Below are positions 12,307 to 25,194 of a stretch of 64,000 bases of DNA, piece after piece. The stretch comes from Odontocerum albicorne. Lineage: Eukaryota > Arthropoda > Insecta > Trichoptera > Odontoceridae. How positions within the stretch are numbered: the first letter of the stretch is position 1; every line of letters starts with the position of its first letter. The DNA lies in contig OX463845.1 in assembly GCA_949825065.1 (NCBI GenBank), positions 21,508,692 through 21,572,691 on the forward strand, read 5' to 3'. The translations under genes were made by a program, and so were the position numbers. The notes under the pieces are model-generated. The model did not search any database. It had not been told where the DNA came from and worked only from the letters and a program-made list of their open reading frames with translations.

Positions 12307-13022
12307 ATGGATTTAAACTGGGCATTCATAGAAAGGTTCTATTCTAGTAAATCATTGGATTACCAGCAGTATACTCGTAATAGTGAGCCACTTGGCATGA
12401 ATCAACTGAGACCACATAATATATTAGATGAAGTCCTATGGATTAAGAATGGGACTCAAAAACTTTCGGACATTTATTTTGTCAGAAATCGGGAGTCAAT
12501 GGTGATGATTAAACATTCACAGATTCTTCAACAATTCAGTCAGGAGACATACGAGTATTACAATGAATCACGTGAAGTTTATCAAGGAGATAATTTGTTG
12601 GATAAAACTTCACGAGACTTCGTCCCTTCCTTCTACAAGTGTATCTGAGGAATTTTAGCCTTATGCACCCTTAATATATTCACTTTGGTAAAAGAGATAC
12701 GAGTATCTTTGCATCTTTTCAATTAAGCGTATAGGAACGTGTGCTGCAATGTGGTTGAATAACGTGTATTTCAGTTCAAGAAAAATCTATAATCGATATC
12801 TCATGCTCCAGTTGTCCTTTAGAATTATTTTCAAAAATCAATAAAGATAATGATGAAATGTTTAGTTTCAGTAATCTCAAGTAGCTGGCTGACATGTACA
12901 GTGTTATTATAGTTTTGGATCCTGCTGATAGAATATTTAACCCTGGTTTTCGTTTCATGGACAAAATTCAAGATATGCGCCCATCATATTATAACAAACT
13001 TAACGCTTCATATGACTGTTGA
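12307..13022 (+). CDS. Unrecognised two-exon candidate gene, with one in-frame TAG
   Basis: Exon 1 is 12307-12640, starting MDLNWAFIERF in a good ATG context. The donor 'AAGT|gtatct' and acceptor 'tgtatttcag|TT' remove a 134-base intron. Exon 2 is 12775-13022 and is entered in phase, ending with TGA at 13020-13022. AATAAA follows at 13025-13030. Composition is protein-like rather than AT-driven, including 'VLDPADRIFNPGFRFMDKIQ' near the C-terminus. One TAG at 12882-12884 interrupts exon 2, and the coding character continues past it. It may therefore be a recent pseudogene, a read-through gene, or mis-spliced by me. The conceptual product is about 193 residues without the stop. No family is recognised, and no membrane segment or signal peptide is obvious. 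Confidence 0.4.
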
Positions 13023-13024
13023 AC

Positions 13025-13030
13025 AATAAA
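13025..13030 (+). terminator. AATAAA polyadenylation signal of the 12.3-kb candidate gene
   Basis: A canonical AATAAA lies three bases after the TGA of the candidate terminal exon. Close placement of stop and signal is unusual but known in compact genes. It supports the gene model only weakly, since AATAAA is frequent in AT-rich DNA. Confidence 0.3.
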
Positions 13031-13039
13031 TTTAAGTGT

Positions 13040-14300
13040 CTCTAAGGCTCAGTGGCAGGGTCATTGAAGACATAGGGTGCAAAATTCTTCAGAATGGAAC
13101 AGTGGAATCTATAGCTTTGTGTATGATGTATCTCCTTAATTAATTTCCTTTAACAAATGCAATTAATTAAGTAGATACATCTAAATCGTAGAAATATGCG
13201 ATATTGGAACGAAAAAGGCATTCACAGGCAAAATTGTACGAAAATTTGAACTGGAGTGGCGAATTATGAACACATTCCTTTTTGAGGAACTAAACTGGTA
13301 GTACAGGCCAAGTTACTGCACGGAGTCAGGTTAAACGAATATTTTCATTATTAATACTCGTATATTGCAATTTGGCTCAAGTGTAGGCGTAATTCCGACG
13401 TAAGATCCACACTAGAGTTCGAATTCATATTCGAGTCAAAAACTAAATACTAATTTATAACCTTAAAATATCGTGATTTGAATTCGAGATGGACCTCATA
13501 CACTCCAAACTTTAAAGTTAAACCATGTGACTTCCATATTTAAAGAAACAACGACAAATTTATACGAAATTCTTCAGTAAAAAAATAGTAAATATTTGAT
13601 ATTTAGTGTGAAGATCAGCTGCGCATTTGGGTACAGGTTGCAGATCCATACACGTATATGATAGTGTAGTTGAGTTATATGAACCTTTCTATCTATAAAC
13701 TGTACTTATTTTACTTTATCAACAACATAACGAAGACATTTCTTGATTTATAATAACATAAATTGTTGTCATGATGGACTTTACACAGCGTATGAGCATT
13801 AAATGAAATAATGTGGCCTTGAATAGAGTGAATTTAATGGAAATAACTTCTTTCATACTAATAAAAAGTTATGATTCACGTGAATATAAAGTAATGGCTA
13901 TATTTATTCTTACACATCAGCGCCTCTATGAGGCGAGTGGTCGCGTGACGAGATTTATTTGGCACGCGCGCCTGACTATAACTCATGATAACTTTTCTCC
14001 AGCGCTTCGGTACCTCTTGGAACTATTTCGGTAATGACCAATTTCAAAGACCCTTTCGATATTATTGCGGAAAAAACAGAATTGACGCTAGATGAAGAAC
14101 CGCATATCTCATGTGCGAATTGCATATGCTGCTCAAAATAGTCAAAAAATATTGGGGTAAATATACTAACTTTTAAACGTTTTGTAATTTTTTTCTCGAT
14201 ATTATTATTATTATGTACCTTTATTGGATTATCTAAAAATATTTATTTTCCCTTTCGAGGTAAATCTATACTCACATTCTAACTTTTAACAAACTATTAA
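13040..14300. other. Intergenic DNA
   Basis: No gene was recognised. A GC-richer patch at 13,920-14,010 ('ggcacgcgcgcctgactata') has no identifiable function. Confidence 0.4.
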
Positions 14301-14314
14301 ATGCTTTTAAGCCT

Positions 14315-14645
14315 GCTTTGAAGAGAGAAAAGTTTCTAATGTATGTTTTAAAGTGACAAAACGGCGAGGATATATACTCGTAAAAGTATTGCGTAAAGGA
14401 AAAAGCTTTAAAATGATTTGGACACGTAGAGAGAATAAATGACGAGAAAGCTCGTAGGAGTGGTGCACCAAAGAAAATGTGACTGGGTTAAGTGGACCTG
14501 ATTTTGAAAAAGGATAATGTGAGAAATATGAATAATATATTACAGTGCATGAGGAAATATATGAATTTGGAGGAGGCAAAACTTGTGTGAAAATGTATTA
14601 TCTCTGCCTACACCGCAAAGGACGTGGCGTGAGGAGATGTATCAA
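14315..14645 (+). mobile_element. LINE 3' end fragment ('HD' family), plus strand
   Basis: The broken translation 'KWFGHVERINDEKARRS' or its frame-shifted equivalent lies around 14,400-14,460. 'NILQCMRKYMNLEEAK' follows, and the sequence ends in 'SAYTAKD'-like residues. This is the C-terminal zinc-knuckle-less tail of the same LINE family as 31.2 and 50.8 kb. A footprint octamer sits inside at 14375. Several frameshifts. Confidence 0.5.
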
Positions 14646-14649
14646 TGTA

Positions 14650-15138
14650 TAAACAGTAAAATTAACGACTGGGGTAAGGCCGTTTTAGTGTTTACCGCAC
14701 ACATAGCACTCAGGTGAGAGACGGCCCTGGAATAGTTTTCTTGTAAATCGATGCAGAAGATGATCAAATACAGGCTCGTGACGCCATTCGTACTTAGTAT
14801 CAGATTTCTCCATAAAACCATCCTATTTTATAATGTTTGCACGTATCTTACCGTTTCAGTTCGCATAATGTACCGTTTAATCAGGGGAGGCTTTGGCGTC
14901 TTTAAGTCTAGACACACGTTTTTTGACCTCCACCTTTTAACTTTCCACCCTTTTATTTAACTTGAAGTATACAAATTACATCCTTACATATTATTTAAAT
15001 AAAATCAATTGATGTTCAATTTAAAAATTGATTAAACAAGTAAGTGAGGAAAAATAAATTTCTATAAAAAATAAATTAGCAACTATCTTCAGGTGAAATA
15101 ATCTGTAGTCAAAATTATTTGTAATTTACATACTGCAA
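14650..15138. other. Intergenic DNA
   Basis: No gene or element was recognised. A short T-rich frame at 14751-14960 has no domain. Confidence 0.4.
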
Positions 15139-15300
15139 ATCATCCCGCTATTTCCCTGTCGGATGGGCAGAAAGGACAGAACACCAGATTTTCCTATCTC
15201 GACATATTCTTCGCGTCTTCCACCTTCTCGTACAACTCCTACGATTTCTCTTACTTTCTACGATCTATTTGTAATTTCTTCTTTGTATTACAGTCTCCAG
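15139..15300 (-). mobile_element. LINE 3' end fragment ('HD' family), minus strand
   Basis: 'catcccgctatttccctgtc' followed by a GGGCAGAAAGG-type stretch is the minus-strand C-terminal block and stop region of the family also seen at 26.3, 43.5, 47.5 and 50.8 kb. Only about 160 bases are recognisable. Confidence 0.5.
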
Positions 15301-18300
15301 ACAATTGAACGATCAATGATATCAATTCTTTTGTTAGCTTGTGTAAAATATTTATGTTGCAGATTTGAAAACTTTTATGCAATCCGATTTTACAATTTGG
15401 AATAGTTTTGGTTAGCAAATAACCCTACCTATATGAAAACGCTCATCACAAACTTGTCTCCCTACGTTTGTAGAATGTTAAGAGAATTTTTTATGTCTTA
15501 TGAATTGAAAATGTTGTATTTTATTAACGTGTTGGTGTTTATAATGAGAGTTTACTGTATTTGTGCTTTTAAAACGTATTTCGTATACTCAATGAATGTA
15601 TTATCTCAACTTTGCTTACTGGTTCAAAACACACATATTTGGGTGAATACTCGTAGCTATTTAAAACAAAATAGTGCGTACTGTATTTCAAAACTGTGGT
15701 TTAAAATATCCATGTTATTTCAAAAAAGATACACGGAGTTCTATATTATTTGTGCCTTAATAATTAATGTATTTATTTTCATTTAATTTTTAGTTATTTA
15801 ACTTCTTGATCATTTTTAAATTTCCTTATTTTTAACATATCAGAATTATTTATAATTAAAAAAAAACATTTGACACCTTTATGAATTTTTTTTCCTAACA
15901 TAATAACAATGAAAACCGATTTAATGTATAAATGTTATCAAGTTGATTTACAATTTCTCAAAAAAAATAATTGTATTTGAATTAAAAATTAAAGATTTTC
16001 AGTTTTAAAAATATTTATGGCCGAAATTCTTAGTTTTTTTTTAACTTTACGTTTGGCAACTCTTTCGTAGAATAAATCAAAAGTAAAAACCTCAGAAAAT
16101 GTAAATAAAATCAATCGAAATGAATGAAATATTCAATTAGGATATAGAATAACCATACAGCGCATTTTTTTCTAAATATGACATCAATTAATTTCTAAGC
16201 GTTTATACCGGAAAATCTAGAAACGAAGTTATCAATTTTTTGAACAAAATAAGTCATATACAATAATAAAGAAAATAAGTGTTGCCTTCTTTAACATACG
16301 ATTTATTTCATGAACGAGCAGTTCACCGTAAAATTTGAGACAGGCAAAGAATTGTAAAAGTTTCATATACAAAAAGAAATTTTCCTGAAATAGTGTAGCT
16401 ATTAAGCGAAATTTAAACCGGATATTTTTTATAAAACCCATTCTTTACAGTAATATTTGTACCTATTAAAATTCTATTAATTCTGAAATGATTCAATTAC
16501 GGTTAATAATATAGGCCCCTGTTGTATTTTGGGGCCCGCCTTATTTGGTACGCCATTAACCAATACAATAAGTACGAGCGCCGAACTAATTAACTAATTA
16601 ATTGGGCAACATAACAATGTAGCCCTGAATACTCACTTGAGAAGCGCTATATTCATCAAACTTGGACTTTATAGTGTTAAACTAGTTTTTCGTGTAAAGG
16701 AAAGCACTAGGTATGCAAATTTACATTAAACACACACGGCAATATGGAAACTTTGCAGACTTTCTACATTTCCCTTTTGATGAACATTTTGGATCGTGAA
16801 TAAATTAAGAAAACGAAAGGTCGGAATAACTTTGATTGCGAATCATTCCAGGGTAAATCATTTTAGGTACATAGTACTGCATTGTATTCTGGATATAATA
16901 CGAGTACTTGTTTACACTATATTATTGGCACATGGTGGAATTATCTTTGATTTTTTATTTATTTTTACTTTTTAATTTTTACAACGAAATACAAAGCAAT
17001 TCCCTGCCTAACTAGGTGTGTACCCGTCTTAAGGCAGGTAAGTTTCACAAAACAAAATTTAAAAAAATAAAGGGAACATATAGGTATACAGCCGTCATAA
17101 GAATAAAATTCCACTTAAACAGAATACATTAAATTCCATCATAATAATTTGACACCACGAATTAAAATCACAAACATTCAATTTAGAAAAGATCATTCAC
17201 TAATTATTACACACAAAAAACACTCGTAAGTTCACTGAAATCAAGGGAAATGAAATACTTTTCAATTGCATAATTTTAATTCACAACTTTACTAGGATTA
17301 CGTGACCTATCTGGTAATATGAGGCGAAAGGTAGACAAAATAATTTATTCCAAATGTACCAAGTTACAATAATTTTCAGTGTTAGTCGCCTAACGTAGGA
17401 ATATTGTCTTTCGCTTTTTGTATAAAATCTTGTTAGTCCAGTCAAATTTGATAATATTTTAGTGTTTAGAAAAAAAACTAGTAATAATCTATGCCTTGCC
17501 TTATATCTTACTCTCCGAGATGTTAAAAGTCTCCGCCTATGAAACTGAAGCTTCGTACAGAATATTAGAAAATAACGACTGAGGTGTATCATACATCCGC
17601 TTTTCGTGTTTTAATCGAAATAGTTGCATTTATAAAAAATATTTAACTGCTGCAAAAATATAGAACATATTTTTTTATAATTAAATGTTTTTTCATGAGA
17701 GCAAGGGTTTGAGCTGGAAATCGTGATTTTCGACAATATTTTGGCCATACATGAGTAAGTTTATTTTGTAAGAAGGGCATGTGTCGCGTGTATGGTATAA
17801 ATATTTTCTTAAATAATCATTCACAGGCCAAACCGTTACTTGCATCTGTAAGAATATTTTTTATTTAGAAAATTGTTTTCTGAAGTTCTGTTCTGTTCTA
17901 TAGGAAAATAATAGTTATAAATTGGATTTATGTCAAAACTTTTCTAATTCCTTCCTTACAAACTTAGTGAAAATCTCTAACGGTCGGACTGAAACTCGAC
18001 CCTTTTATAAAAAAGGCAGCAGAAAATCGCTGTTTTCTATTTCTCGAAATAGTGTTATCTTTCAGGAAATTTTACAACACAAAACAAAAAAAATAAATCC
18101 TTTATCATTTTGAAAAGAGGGGCAGTTTGGGCTCAAATATAAATTACACTACCAATAATTACTCTAGAATGTCTCGTGTTATGTTGAAATATTTTCGAAA
18201 ATCATAACTTTCCAGCCAAACCGTTTCATTTCTTAAATAAATCTCAGTTTCCAATATAGCGGACGCAACTCAAGCTCGGTCATTGAGGGATTTTAGAGTG

Positions 18301-19185
18301 TTGCAAGCAATATATAGGAAGATATGTACAAAAATAGCGTTTTTTATCATTTTTTTCCTCATAAAAATTGATTGAACTAAATGCGAATAATAAGGTTTGG
18401 TTCCCAATCTGTGATATGACTTGTAAGTGATATGCTTTACAATGCTGTATTTCATGATATATTCTGACTGAAATATGCACTACGATTTGAATAGTGTTAA
18501 CGTTTGTAATAGTTGATAAAATTCCAAAATACCTCAAAGTATCCGCAGATTAATGCACCAATGATAGTTTTTATTCTCTACTTAAAATAATCTGATATAC
18601 TCGTATTTACCAGTTTAATGTATTTCCTTCAAAAGTGTACGATGACATATCCTGTTCAATTCTTGTGAGAAGTATATTCAATTATATTTCAGTTGAAGAC
18701 ATTTAATCTACAACACCCAATCTCTTAAGTCAATACAAGCATGTGAATATTGGTAAACATTCTTACAAAAATGAGTTCTACAGCAAATACGTAATAATTG
18801 ACAAAACCTAAAAAATAAAATCATGCAATTGCAAATGACATTCTTGTCACGATGTTATGACGCCTTCCTATCTCAATTAAACAGGAGATGTCGTCATTAA
18901 TAATTCAATTCAATTGTTAAACAAATGTATTTGTCAGATTCGTGAAAAAGCACGTTCCATGAATGTAAAAGTGTTTTTTTTTATATTCAGAATAGAATAG
19001 CACTTCATGGTTGAGCCTTTTTATCCAAATAACTTGATTATCTCTTATTTCTAACTTTAATGGTGATAATATTATGAACGTCTGTCGTATTTATTGAACT
19101 GCATTGATTTATTTATTTATCACATGTTTAAACTTCTATTTACATCAGACATAACGAATTTTTAAATTCCTTTCTTAATTTATTC
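15301..19185. other. Long AT-rich stretch without recognisable genes
   Basis: Frames at 15433-15786 (117 codons), 17281-17592 (minus) and 18280-18537 (minus) are rich in I, F, Y, K and L and carry no motif. I treat them as chance frames. Footprint-type octamers occur at 15648, 16899 and 18598. No tRNA, rRNA or known element was found. Confidence 0.5.
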
Positions 19186-19191
19186 CTTTAA

Positions 19192-19541
19192 TACGAGAAT
19201 ACTGAAATATCCTACAATTGAATGAGAATACAGAAATGTACTACAATTGAACGAGAATACAGAAATGTACTACAGTTGAACGAGAATACATAAATGTACT
19301 ACAATTGAATGATAATACAGAAATGTACTACAATTGAATGAGAATACATAAACGTACTACAATTGAATGATAATAAAGAAATGTACTACAATTGAATGAT
19401 AATACAGAAATGTACTACAATAGAATGAGAATACAGAAATGTACTACAATTGAATGATAATACAGAAATGTACTACAACTGAATGATAATACAGAAATGT
19501 ACTACAATTCAATTATAATACAGAAATGTACTACAATTGAA
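19192..19541. repeat. 29-bp minisatellite, about twelve units
   Basis: The unit 'atacagaaatgtactacaat' plus 'tgaatgaga' recurs at a 29-base period. Units vary at a few positions (gaatgaga/gaacgaga/gaatgata, acagaa/acataa). The first unit is the most divergent, as expected at an array edge. Confidence 0.93.
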
Positions 19542-20228
19542 CATCGTGCATTATTTCAGGCATAAAATGTCACAAATGAATGTACTCGTATACTTCATAA
19601 GGGTTCCTTTTACTTATATTGATCGATTATGAAATCATTTAAGTTATAGGATACAATAACTTCTATTTAGTTCCCGGTTCAAACAATCGGTGATATCATA
19701 TTGAAATGATGGTATCTATTTAGATATTTATTTTACTTCGTTTTGAAACTGAGCCACTTGAGTCAAACAATGCCCATGTCGCTCAATGACTTGCCATTTT
19801 TATCAATCTCATTGCCATATTATGAGTCAATTATGGGACAAGAATCTAAGTACGTATAATAAATCGCAGCAATTTGATCTATGAGCTATGCCATACATTT
19901 AGTTCAACAATACGAAAACATGTACAGATGTCTGAGAGCTTAATTTTTGACGGTTTGTATAATTATGCATTGCGATACTCAAGGTAACTCTTAAATCTCG
20001 CACATCTACATTTTTTTAAATACCTTATTTCGATAGCTATTTTTCGAATGTAGTGTTAAATAGACATACGAGTAAATAACTTGTATAAAGCTATTTTGTA
20101 ATAAAATATCACATCAAGAGCACTTTGTTTTGAATTAAGTTTATAAGGACAAGTTAAGCTTTACATTTACTAGAATGTCAAAGGTTGAATTTGTTAGATA
20201 ACTGCATTCATTTTCGGAAAACACAAAC

Positions 20229-20472
20229 TACAGTACCCGGCGGTAAGTAATACACATCGGGCTTAAGAAAGAGACTGTCAGCCATAATCGGCTAACTTCG
20301 GCTTTGTAGAGCGTCGTCTCTGTCATTCATACACGTGTTCTGTCTCGATTTGTCAGTCGTTGTCAAGCGTTCTAGGAACAGAGACGACGCTCTACAAAGC
20401 CGAAGTTAGCCGATTATGGCCGACAGTCTCTTTCTTAAGCCCGATGTGTATTACTTACCGCCGGGTATTGTA
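20229..20472. mobile_element. Foldback MITE with about 94-bp near-perfect arms
   Basis: The left arm (20229-20322) and right arm (20379-20472) are reverse complements with only a couple of mismatches, around a spacer of about 56 bases. The ends read 'tacagtacccggcggtaagt' and its complement. Inside are 'ggctaacttcggctttgtag' and 'agcgtcgtctctg'. No ORF. A rearranged relative lies at 27.70-27.83 kb, so it is a dispersed family. No clear target-site duplication was found. A transcript would form a long hairpin. Confidence 0.9.
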
Positions 20473-21236
20473 CTTACATAGTTTATATTATAAAAATAAG
20501 AATACTTACTATTTCGCTAATACATTATAAATTATACTAATAAAATTATTTACTTTGTTCACACCCATAACGAATGATCACACCCTCTATTTTTCACATG
20601 TTATTCCGGTATTTCTAACCTATCCCTATTTCCGTCTGGGTCGATATTACTCTAACATGCCTATTTTACCCATAAAGCTCTACAAGACACTTTTTTTTCG
20701 TAAAAGTTTTGTTACCATCTCTCTTTCGGATGTTAAATTACATACATACATAATTATTATTGCAATAATTTTAATTTAAAGTACACAGACATATTATTAT
20801 GTATCAAAATGAAAATTACAAAAAGAGCTGCAAATGCTAAGGAAGAAACGATCGCGTCAATTACAACGAGCGAGCGAGATTCTAGTGAAGCAGCACAACC
20901 ACAAACACAGCGACATATTGAAAAAATATATTTCCAGAAGTATTGACGGGTACCTACAATATTTGTTAATGTAACTATTGCATTGTGAACTCCCGATACA
21001 ATTTTAGCAAAAATAAATCATGTACAGTATAACGTTAAGTATTACAGTAAAATGTACAGTATAACATACCCATAGATTAATTCATAATTTATTGGGTAAA
21101 TAAAAAAGATAACATTGTACGAATACGTCAGTAATAATAGTTTGAGCAATATCAGTAAAAATTAATATGGTGCAGTTTAGGAACAAATCATTCGATTAGG
21201 AAGACACAGTGTTAGTATAATATATTCATTCAGATA
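20473..21236. other. Intergenic DNA
   Basis: No gene was recognised. A frame at 20555-20779 is of AT-driven composition. Confidence 0.4.
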
Positions 21237-21238
21237 AC

Positions 21239-21420
21239 GACCTCCGTGACCTAGTTGGCATAACGCCTTTCTTGCAAACTTGGGGTTTTTGGTTCAATTC
21301 CCGATCACATACAAAAAAAACATTTCTGTGTCAAAAGATTCCCAGTCTGATTTCCGCACAAAGAGCTTTTAACATATTTCTGGTTGGCTACAAGAAAATT
21401 TCCACAATAAGCTCATCGAA
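21239..21420 (+). mobile_element. tRNA-derived SINE, 5' part
   Basis: 'gacctccgtgacctagttgg' is a degraded A box and 'ggttcaattccc' a B box, followed by an A-rich stretch and the 'ttctggttggctacaagaaa' body element. The 3' tail is lost. Same family as 48.68 and 62.74 kb. Confidence 0.7.
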
Positions 21421-21429
21421 TTCTACTAT

Positions 21430-22335
21430 TTACAATGGAAATTTAATACACGCAAAAATATTTTATGACACTCAAAACATTTATTTATTTCTCACATTTC
21501 GCTTCCAGTAAATTGAAATTTTATGTTTTTGAGAAAAATCTCTCCAATCAAGATACTAAGAATTATTAAACAGTTAAAAAAGAAATTGTTATGATTCTCT
21601 TGAAAAGTAAGTCCCTTAATGGACCAGTTTGTCATTAATTATATTTCTAAACCAATAAATACGAATATTATAGGAAGAACACATTAATTTATATTTTGCA
21701 GAGGAATATTTAAATAAAAAATAAGGGACAATCTTAAGTGTTTGCTCAAATTTTAAATATTATGGTTCTTAAATGCTTAGAGCGAAATATCTGCCTTGGC
21801 CAATTTCCGATAATTGTGAAAATAGTGAAATGAACAGAGTCGTCAGTTTCATATTTCTTTTCAAAAACCAAAACCCTTAAATATGAATTCAATTTCGACT
21901 CACTATCTTTTACGCATTTTTTTATTTACGGCTGTAGATGATTTCCCCCTATTTTTGTACTGTACATATTTTCTGTATGAATATGTGTCCGATTCCCGTT
22001 AAATTTAAAGTTCTGTTATTTTTTTTAGTTTAGCTTAGTTTGCTCTCTAACAGACGCCATAGATATTGTTATTTTATCATTACTAATACTTCAAGGTTAA
22101 TTAATAAAAAAAATGTGAAATTTATTTAATTTAATGAGAGATAAAGATATTTCAAACTTCTTAAACTATTCAATTTCATTCGAGACATTTCGATATTTAC
22201 CAGAGAAACTACTACTAGAACACCCGCCCTTTCCGCATTCATGCATTTAGTCGAAAATTATGACAATGAACTACAATATAATAGCGTGGTTGTTCAATAT
22301 TGCAATAGTAAGCGCAAAAATTTACCTCGGTCATC
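21430..22335. other. Intergenic DNA
   Basis: No gene or element was recognised in this AT-rich stretch. Confidence 0.4.
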
Positions 22336-22339
22336 CATC

Positions 22340-22830
22340 CAATACTAAGGCTCGAGAATACTATTGTCATCAACCACCCTACTCCAGTACAAGCGATCTC
22401 TTGCCCTATGCGGCGCGTCCTGAAACGAACACTATTGTCGTCAACCACCCTTCTCCAGTACAAGCGATCTCTTGCCCTATACGGCGCGTCCTGAAACAAA
22501 CACCTTTTAACAATTTTCACCTGGTTACTTCATTAGATAATTCCCTGGCCTCTGCTACTTCTGCCATTCACAGCTACAACATTCAGGTAGAACCAACCAC
22601 TCAAGGCTGTTACTCACACCCTGATATGTGTCCAAAGTATCGTAAGATCCTTCTAATACACAGCACAGATAGACGCGTCTCAAACCGATTTTTTTCAATA
22701 ATCGATATATTGATTCTTCTGGCTGTCCATGGAAGAACCGCCTCTAATACACCATCTCAAAGACATCAATTCTATGTTAGTCGCGTGCCTCTAATTTCCA
22801 GGTCATAGCACCACATAAAAAAGAGGGTTT
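22340..22830 (-). mobile_element. LINE 3' fragment with internal 71-bp duplication, minus strand
   Basis: The minus-strand translation gives 'LPWTARRINISIIEK', 'RILRYFGHISG' and 'RARDRLYWRRVVDD', the usual C-terminal blocks of an arthropod endonuclease/RT LINE. The last block is present twice because a 71-base segment is tandemly duplicated (22361 and 22432). The 182-codon plus-strand frame at 22260-22808 is its antisense shadow. Not intact; there are several stops. Confidence 0.65.
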
Positions 22831-22984
22831 GGACCAATTAAGTATTTTTTGTTTTTCTTTGGGTTTCTTGATATACTCGTATTTTAAGATGTAAGCATAA
22901 GTCAATATCTAAAGGTTAAGATATTGAGCTAAACTAGTCATGTATAATGCACGCATAACGATGCTGCTAAGATTCTAATGTTAG

Positions 22985-23130
22985 ATTGAGACCAAGAAAA
23001 TCCCTTTGTCCGTAGCTCCGATAGCTTAATTGGTTTCCCCTGGATATTCAGAAGCTAAGCGGATGTCATCTGATATTGCATATATCATGGTTTAACGGCA
23101 GATCACGCTGTTAGATTTGAATTTCTAAAA
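22985..23130 (+). mobile_element. Possible degraded tRNA-derived SINE of a second family
   Basis: 'gctccgatagcttaattggt' resembles an A-box D-arm, and 'gttagatttgaatttc' a very degraded B box about 90 bases later. It differs from the common SINE of the window. Weak; it could be chance. Confidence 0.25.
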
Positions 23131-23134
23131 GTAT

Positions 23135-24040
23135 GTTTGAATAAGCCCTTCTGGGAATATGACCCAATGTGTTCTCAAGAAATATATATGTATAGAAATC
23201 AATCGCGAGAGATTCTAAAGTGAGTACAATATACTATCGAGCTCTCCTGAGAAATCTTGTTAGACACTATTTATTTATACTATAAAACACAAAGCAAAGC
23301 AATAAGTTCCTTTTAATTTAAAAAGCTATGTTTCACAATATTTATCGCTCCAAGAGCGCTTTATGAATTTATTTAAGGCAGCTTCTAATTGCCAGTACAA
23401 CAATAAAATAATATGGAAAAACACAGTGTCGACAAGGTTATAAGGTATATTTAAATATTTGATAAATTAAGTATGACCAGTACTTTAGACTCTTGTAATT
23501 AAGAAGTGGTTATCGTATTTTTTTCTTCAGATCAGTGCTCTGTAAGTATTCCTGAGAAAACATCTTAATGATTAGAAGTATGGATAAGGAGGGTGACATT
23601 TTATAAATAATGTTCTAATTATATACTCGTAAATATAAAAATAGCTGTAACGGATCTGTTGTCTACATAACATGCAGCGCATGGATATGATATCACCAAT
23701 TAGTTGTTAGGTATTAAAATGCCAGGCAGGCAGTCTGTCAACATGCGGAGCCCCTCGCCCATACGCTATGTGCACAAATAACATACTGTAACTACGAGGA
23801 CATACGCTGAAACACCAGCTAACTCCAGCTCAACGGGAGCGGTGTATACATAACTTGTGATTGATAATCTTTCCTATAATACAAGTAGATGATAACAAGC
23901 GGTGATGTCAGAATACCGATTTAGAGCCAATATATAGATAAATGATTACAAGGAACAAGGTCAAGAGCGTCTTTTTAAAGCTAGAATCTACAAATAAGTA
24001 TGATAATAGGTGATATGAACAAGAAATATTTTCAAAATGT
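23135..24040. other. Intergenic DNA
   Basis: No gene was recognised. A moderately GC-rich segment at 23,700-23,850 has no assignable function. A footprint octamer lies at 23624. Confidence 0.4.
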
Positions 24041-24044
24041 ATAG

Positions 24045-24112
24045 AGTTGTATTGTATTACACGTTTGCGTTTACAGTATAATCTGGTTGGTTTATTGCCA
24101 ATCTATTATATG
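24045..24112 (-). mobile_element. SINE/RTE-type 3' tail, minus strand
   Basis: The minus strand reads 'ttggcaataaaccaaccaga', then 'ttatactgta', then 'gtgtaatacaatac', the common SINE tail. The head is not recognisable. Confidence 0.6.
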
Positions 24113-24427
24113 ACAATGTCTTCCATCCAGCCAGAAATATGTCGTCACGCGAGAGGCGAAGAGTTGCATGGTCAGTATGGAAAAGACCAGAACATCATTA
24201 TATGGTCGAGTAAGGTCAAGAAATCCTTTCAAAATATTGATATAAGGCCGAAGGATTGTTTTGATAGTTTTTTACAGATACGTCTATAAATGATTTAACA
24301 ACGTCAAATAGCAGGGATTCAGTCGAATGGCAATGAAAGTACATGATAAATTGATATCATTTCAAAACTTGTAACCAGTTATTAGATATTTTATTAAAAT
24401 ATTATATACTATACGTATGACGACTAT

Positions 24428-24600
24428 CGTGGCCTTGTTGTTAAGACACCTACCGATTCGCGTTAGAACCCAGATATTTAAAAAAAAAATATTCCGTCTA
24501 GGTCTCCCTTGAATCATCGTTAATATATTTCTCGTTTGTTGGAAGAGATTGCTACATGGCAATCATGATGATGTTGGAAGAGATTGCCACATGGCAATAA
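24428..24600 (+). mobile_element. Degraded SINE with duplicated tail element
   Basis: 'cgtggccttgttgttaagac' is a decayed tRNA head. The tail block 'ttggaagagattgc..atggcaat' occurs twice (24539 and 24575), so the copy has a small internal duplication. Confidence 0.5.
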
Positions 24601-25194
24601 TGGTTGTACCCGATTAGAATACAATATAGTTTTGTCGGAGAAATTCACAATACTTTTGAATTCATTGCAAGTTTAAAAATAAAATATGCTTTCATAATTT
24701 CACTTATAAACATGTAGGTATACTCTGCAACCTTTGCAGCAGTGTACCATATACAAATAATGATTTCTCTTTTCAAGAAAAAAAGTGGGTCAAAACTTCC
24801 CCTGACGCCAGCAAAGCCATTCTGTACGGAGTACAGGCTGGAGGGATTACGTTCTTATGACTATAGCGGGATACCATAATATAGTGTATGTTACATGCCG
24901 TATTTTCATTCGCTTTCTTTAAAAAAATCCAAATATGATCATCATCATTTACGATTAAATAAACATAAAATAACTTGGTAAAAAATTTTCTTCGTCTGAA
25001 TATAAACATCAAATAATTTACAAGACATTTTGGACGATGTTCCTAAACGCCTTCGTTTATCCTTGAACATTTACTATTTATTTGAATGTATTATGTTCAT
25101 AAATGTGTATTGTTTGCATGACCTCACAGTGGTGAATAAAGGATACGTCGTTTTCTTGTGTTTGTGACGACTTCAGTTGCATAGATGCTAAGAC

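Noticed and set aside
15433..15786. 117-codon open frame
   Set aside because: The composition is that of translated AT-rich DNA (F, I, Y, L, K), with no motif, no splice context and no homology that I recognise.
22260..22808. 182-codon plus-strand open frame resembling a secreted Ser/Pro-rich protein
   Set aside because: The opposite strand reads as consecutive C-terminal blocks of a LINE reverse transcriptase, and the internal repeat is a 71-bp duplication of that LINE sequence. The plus frame is its shadow.
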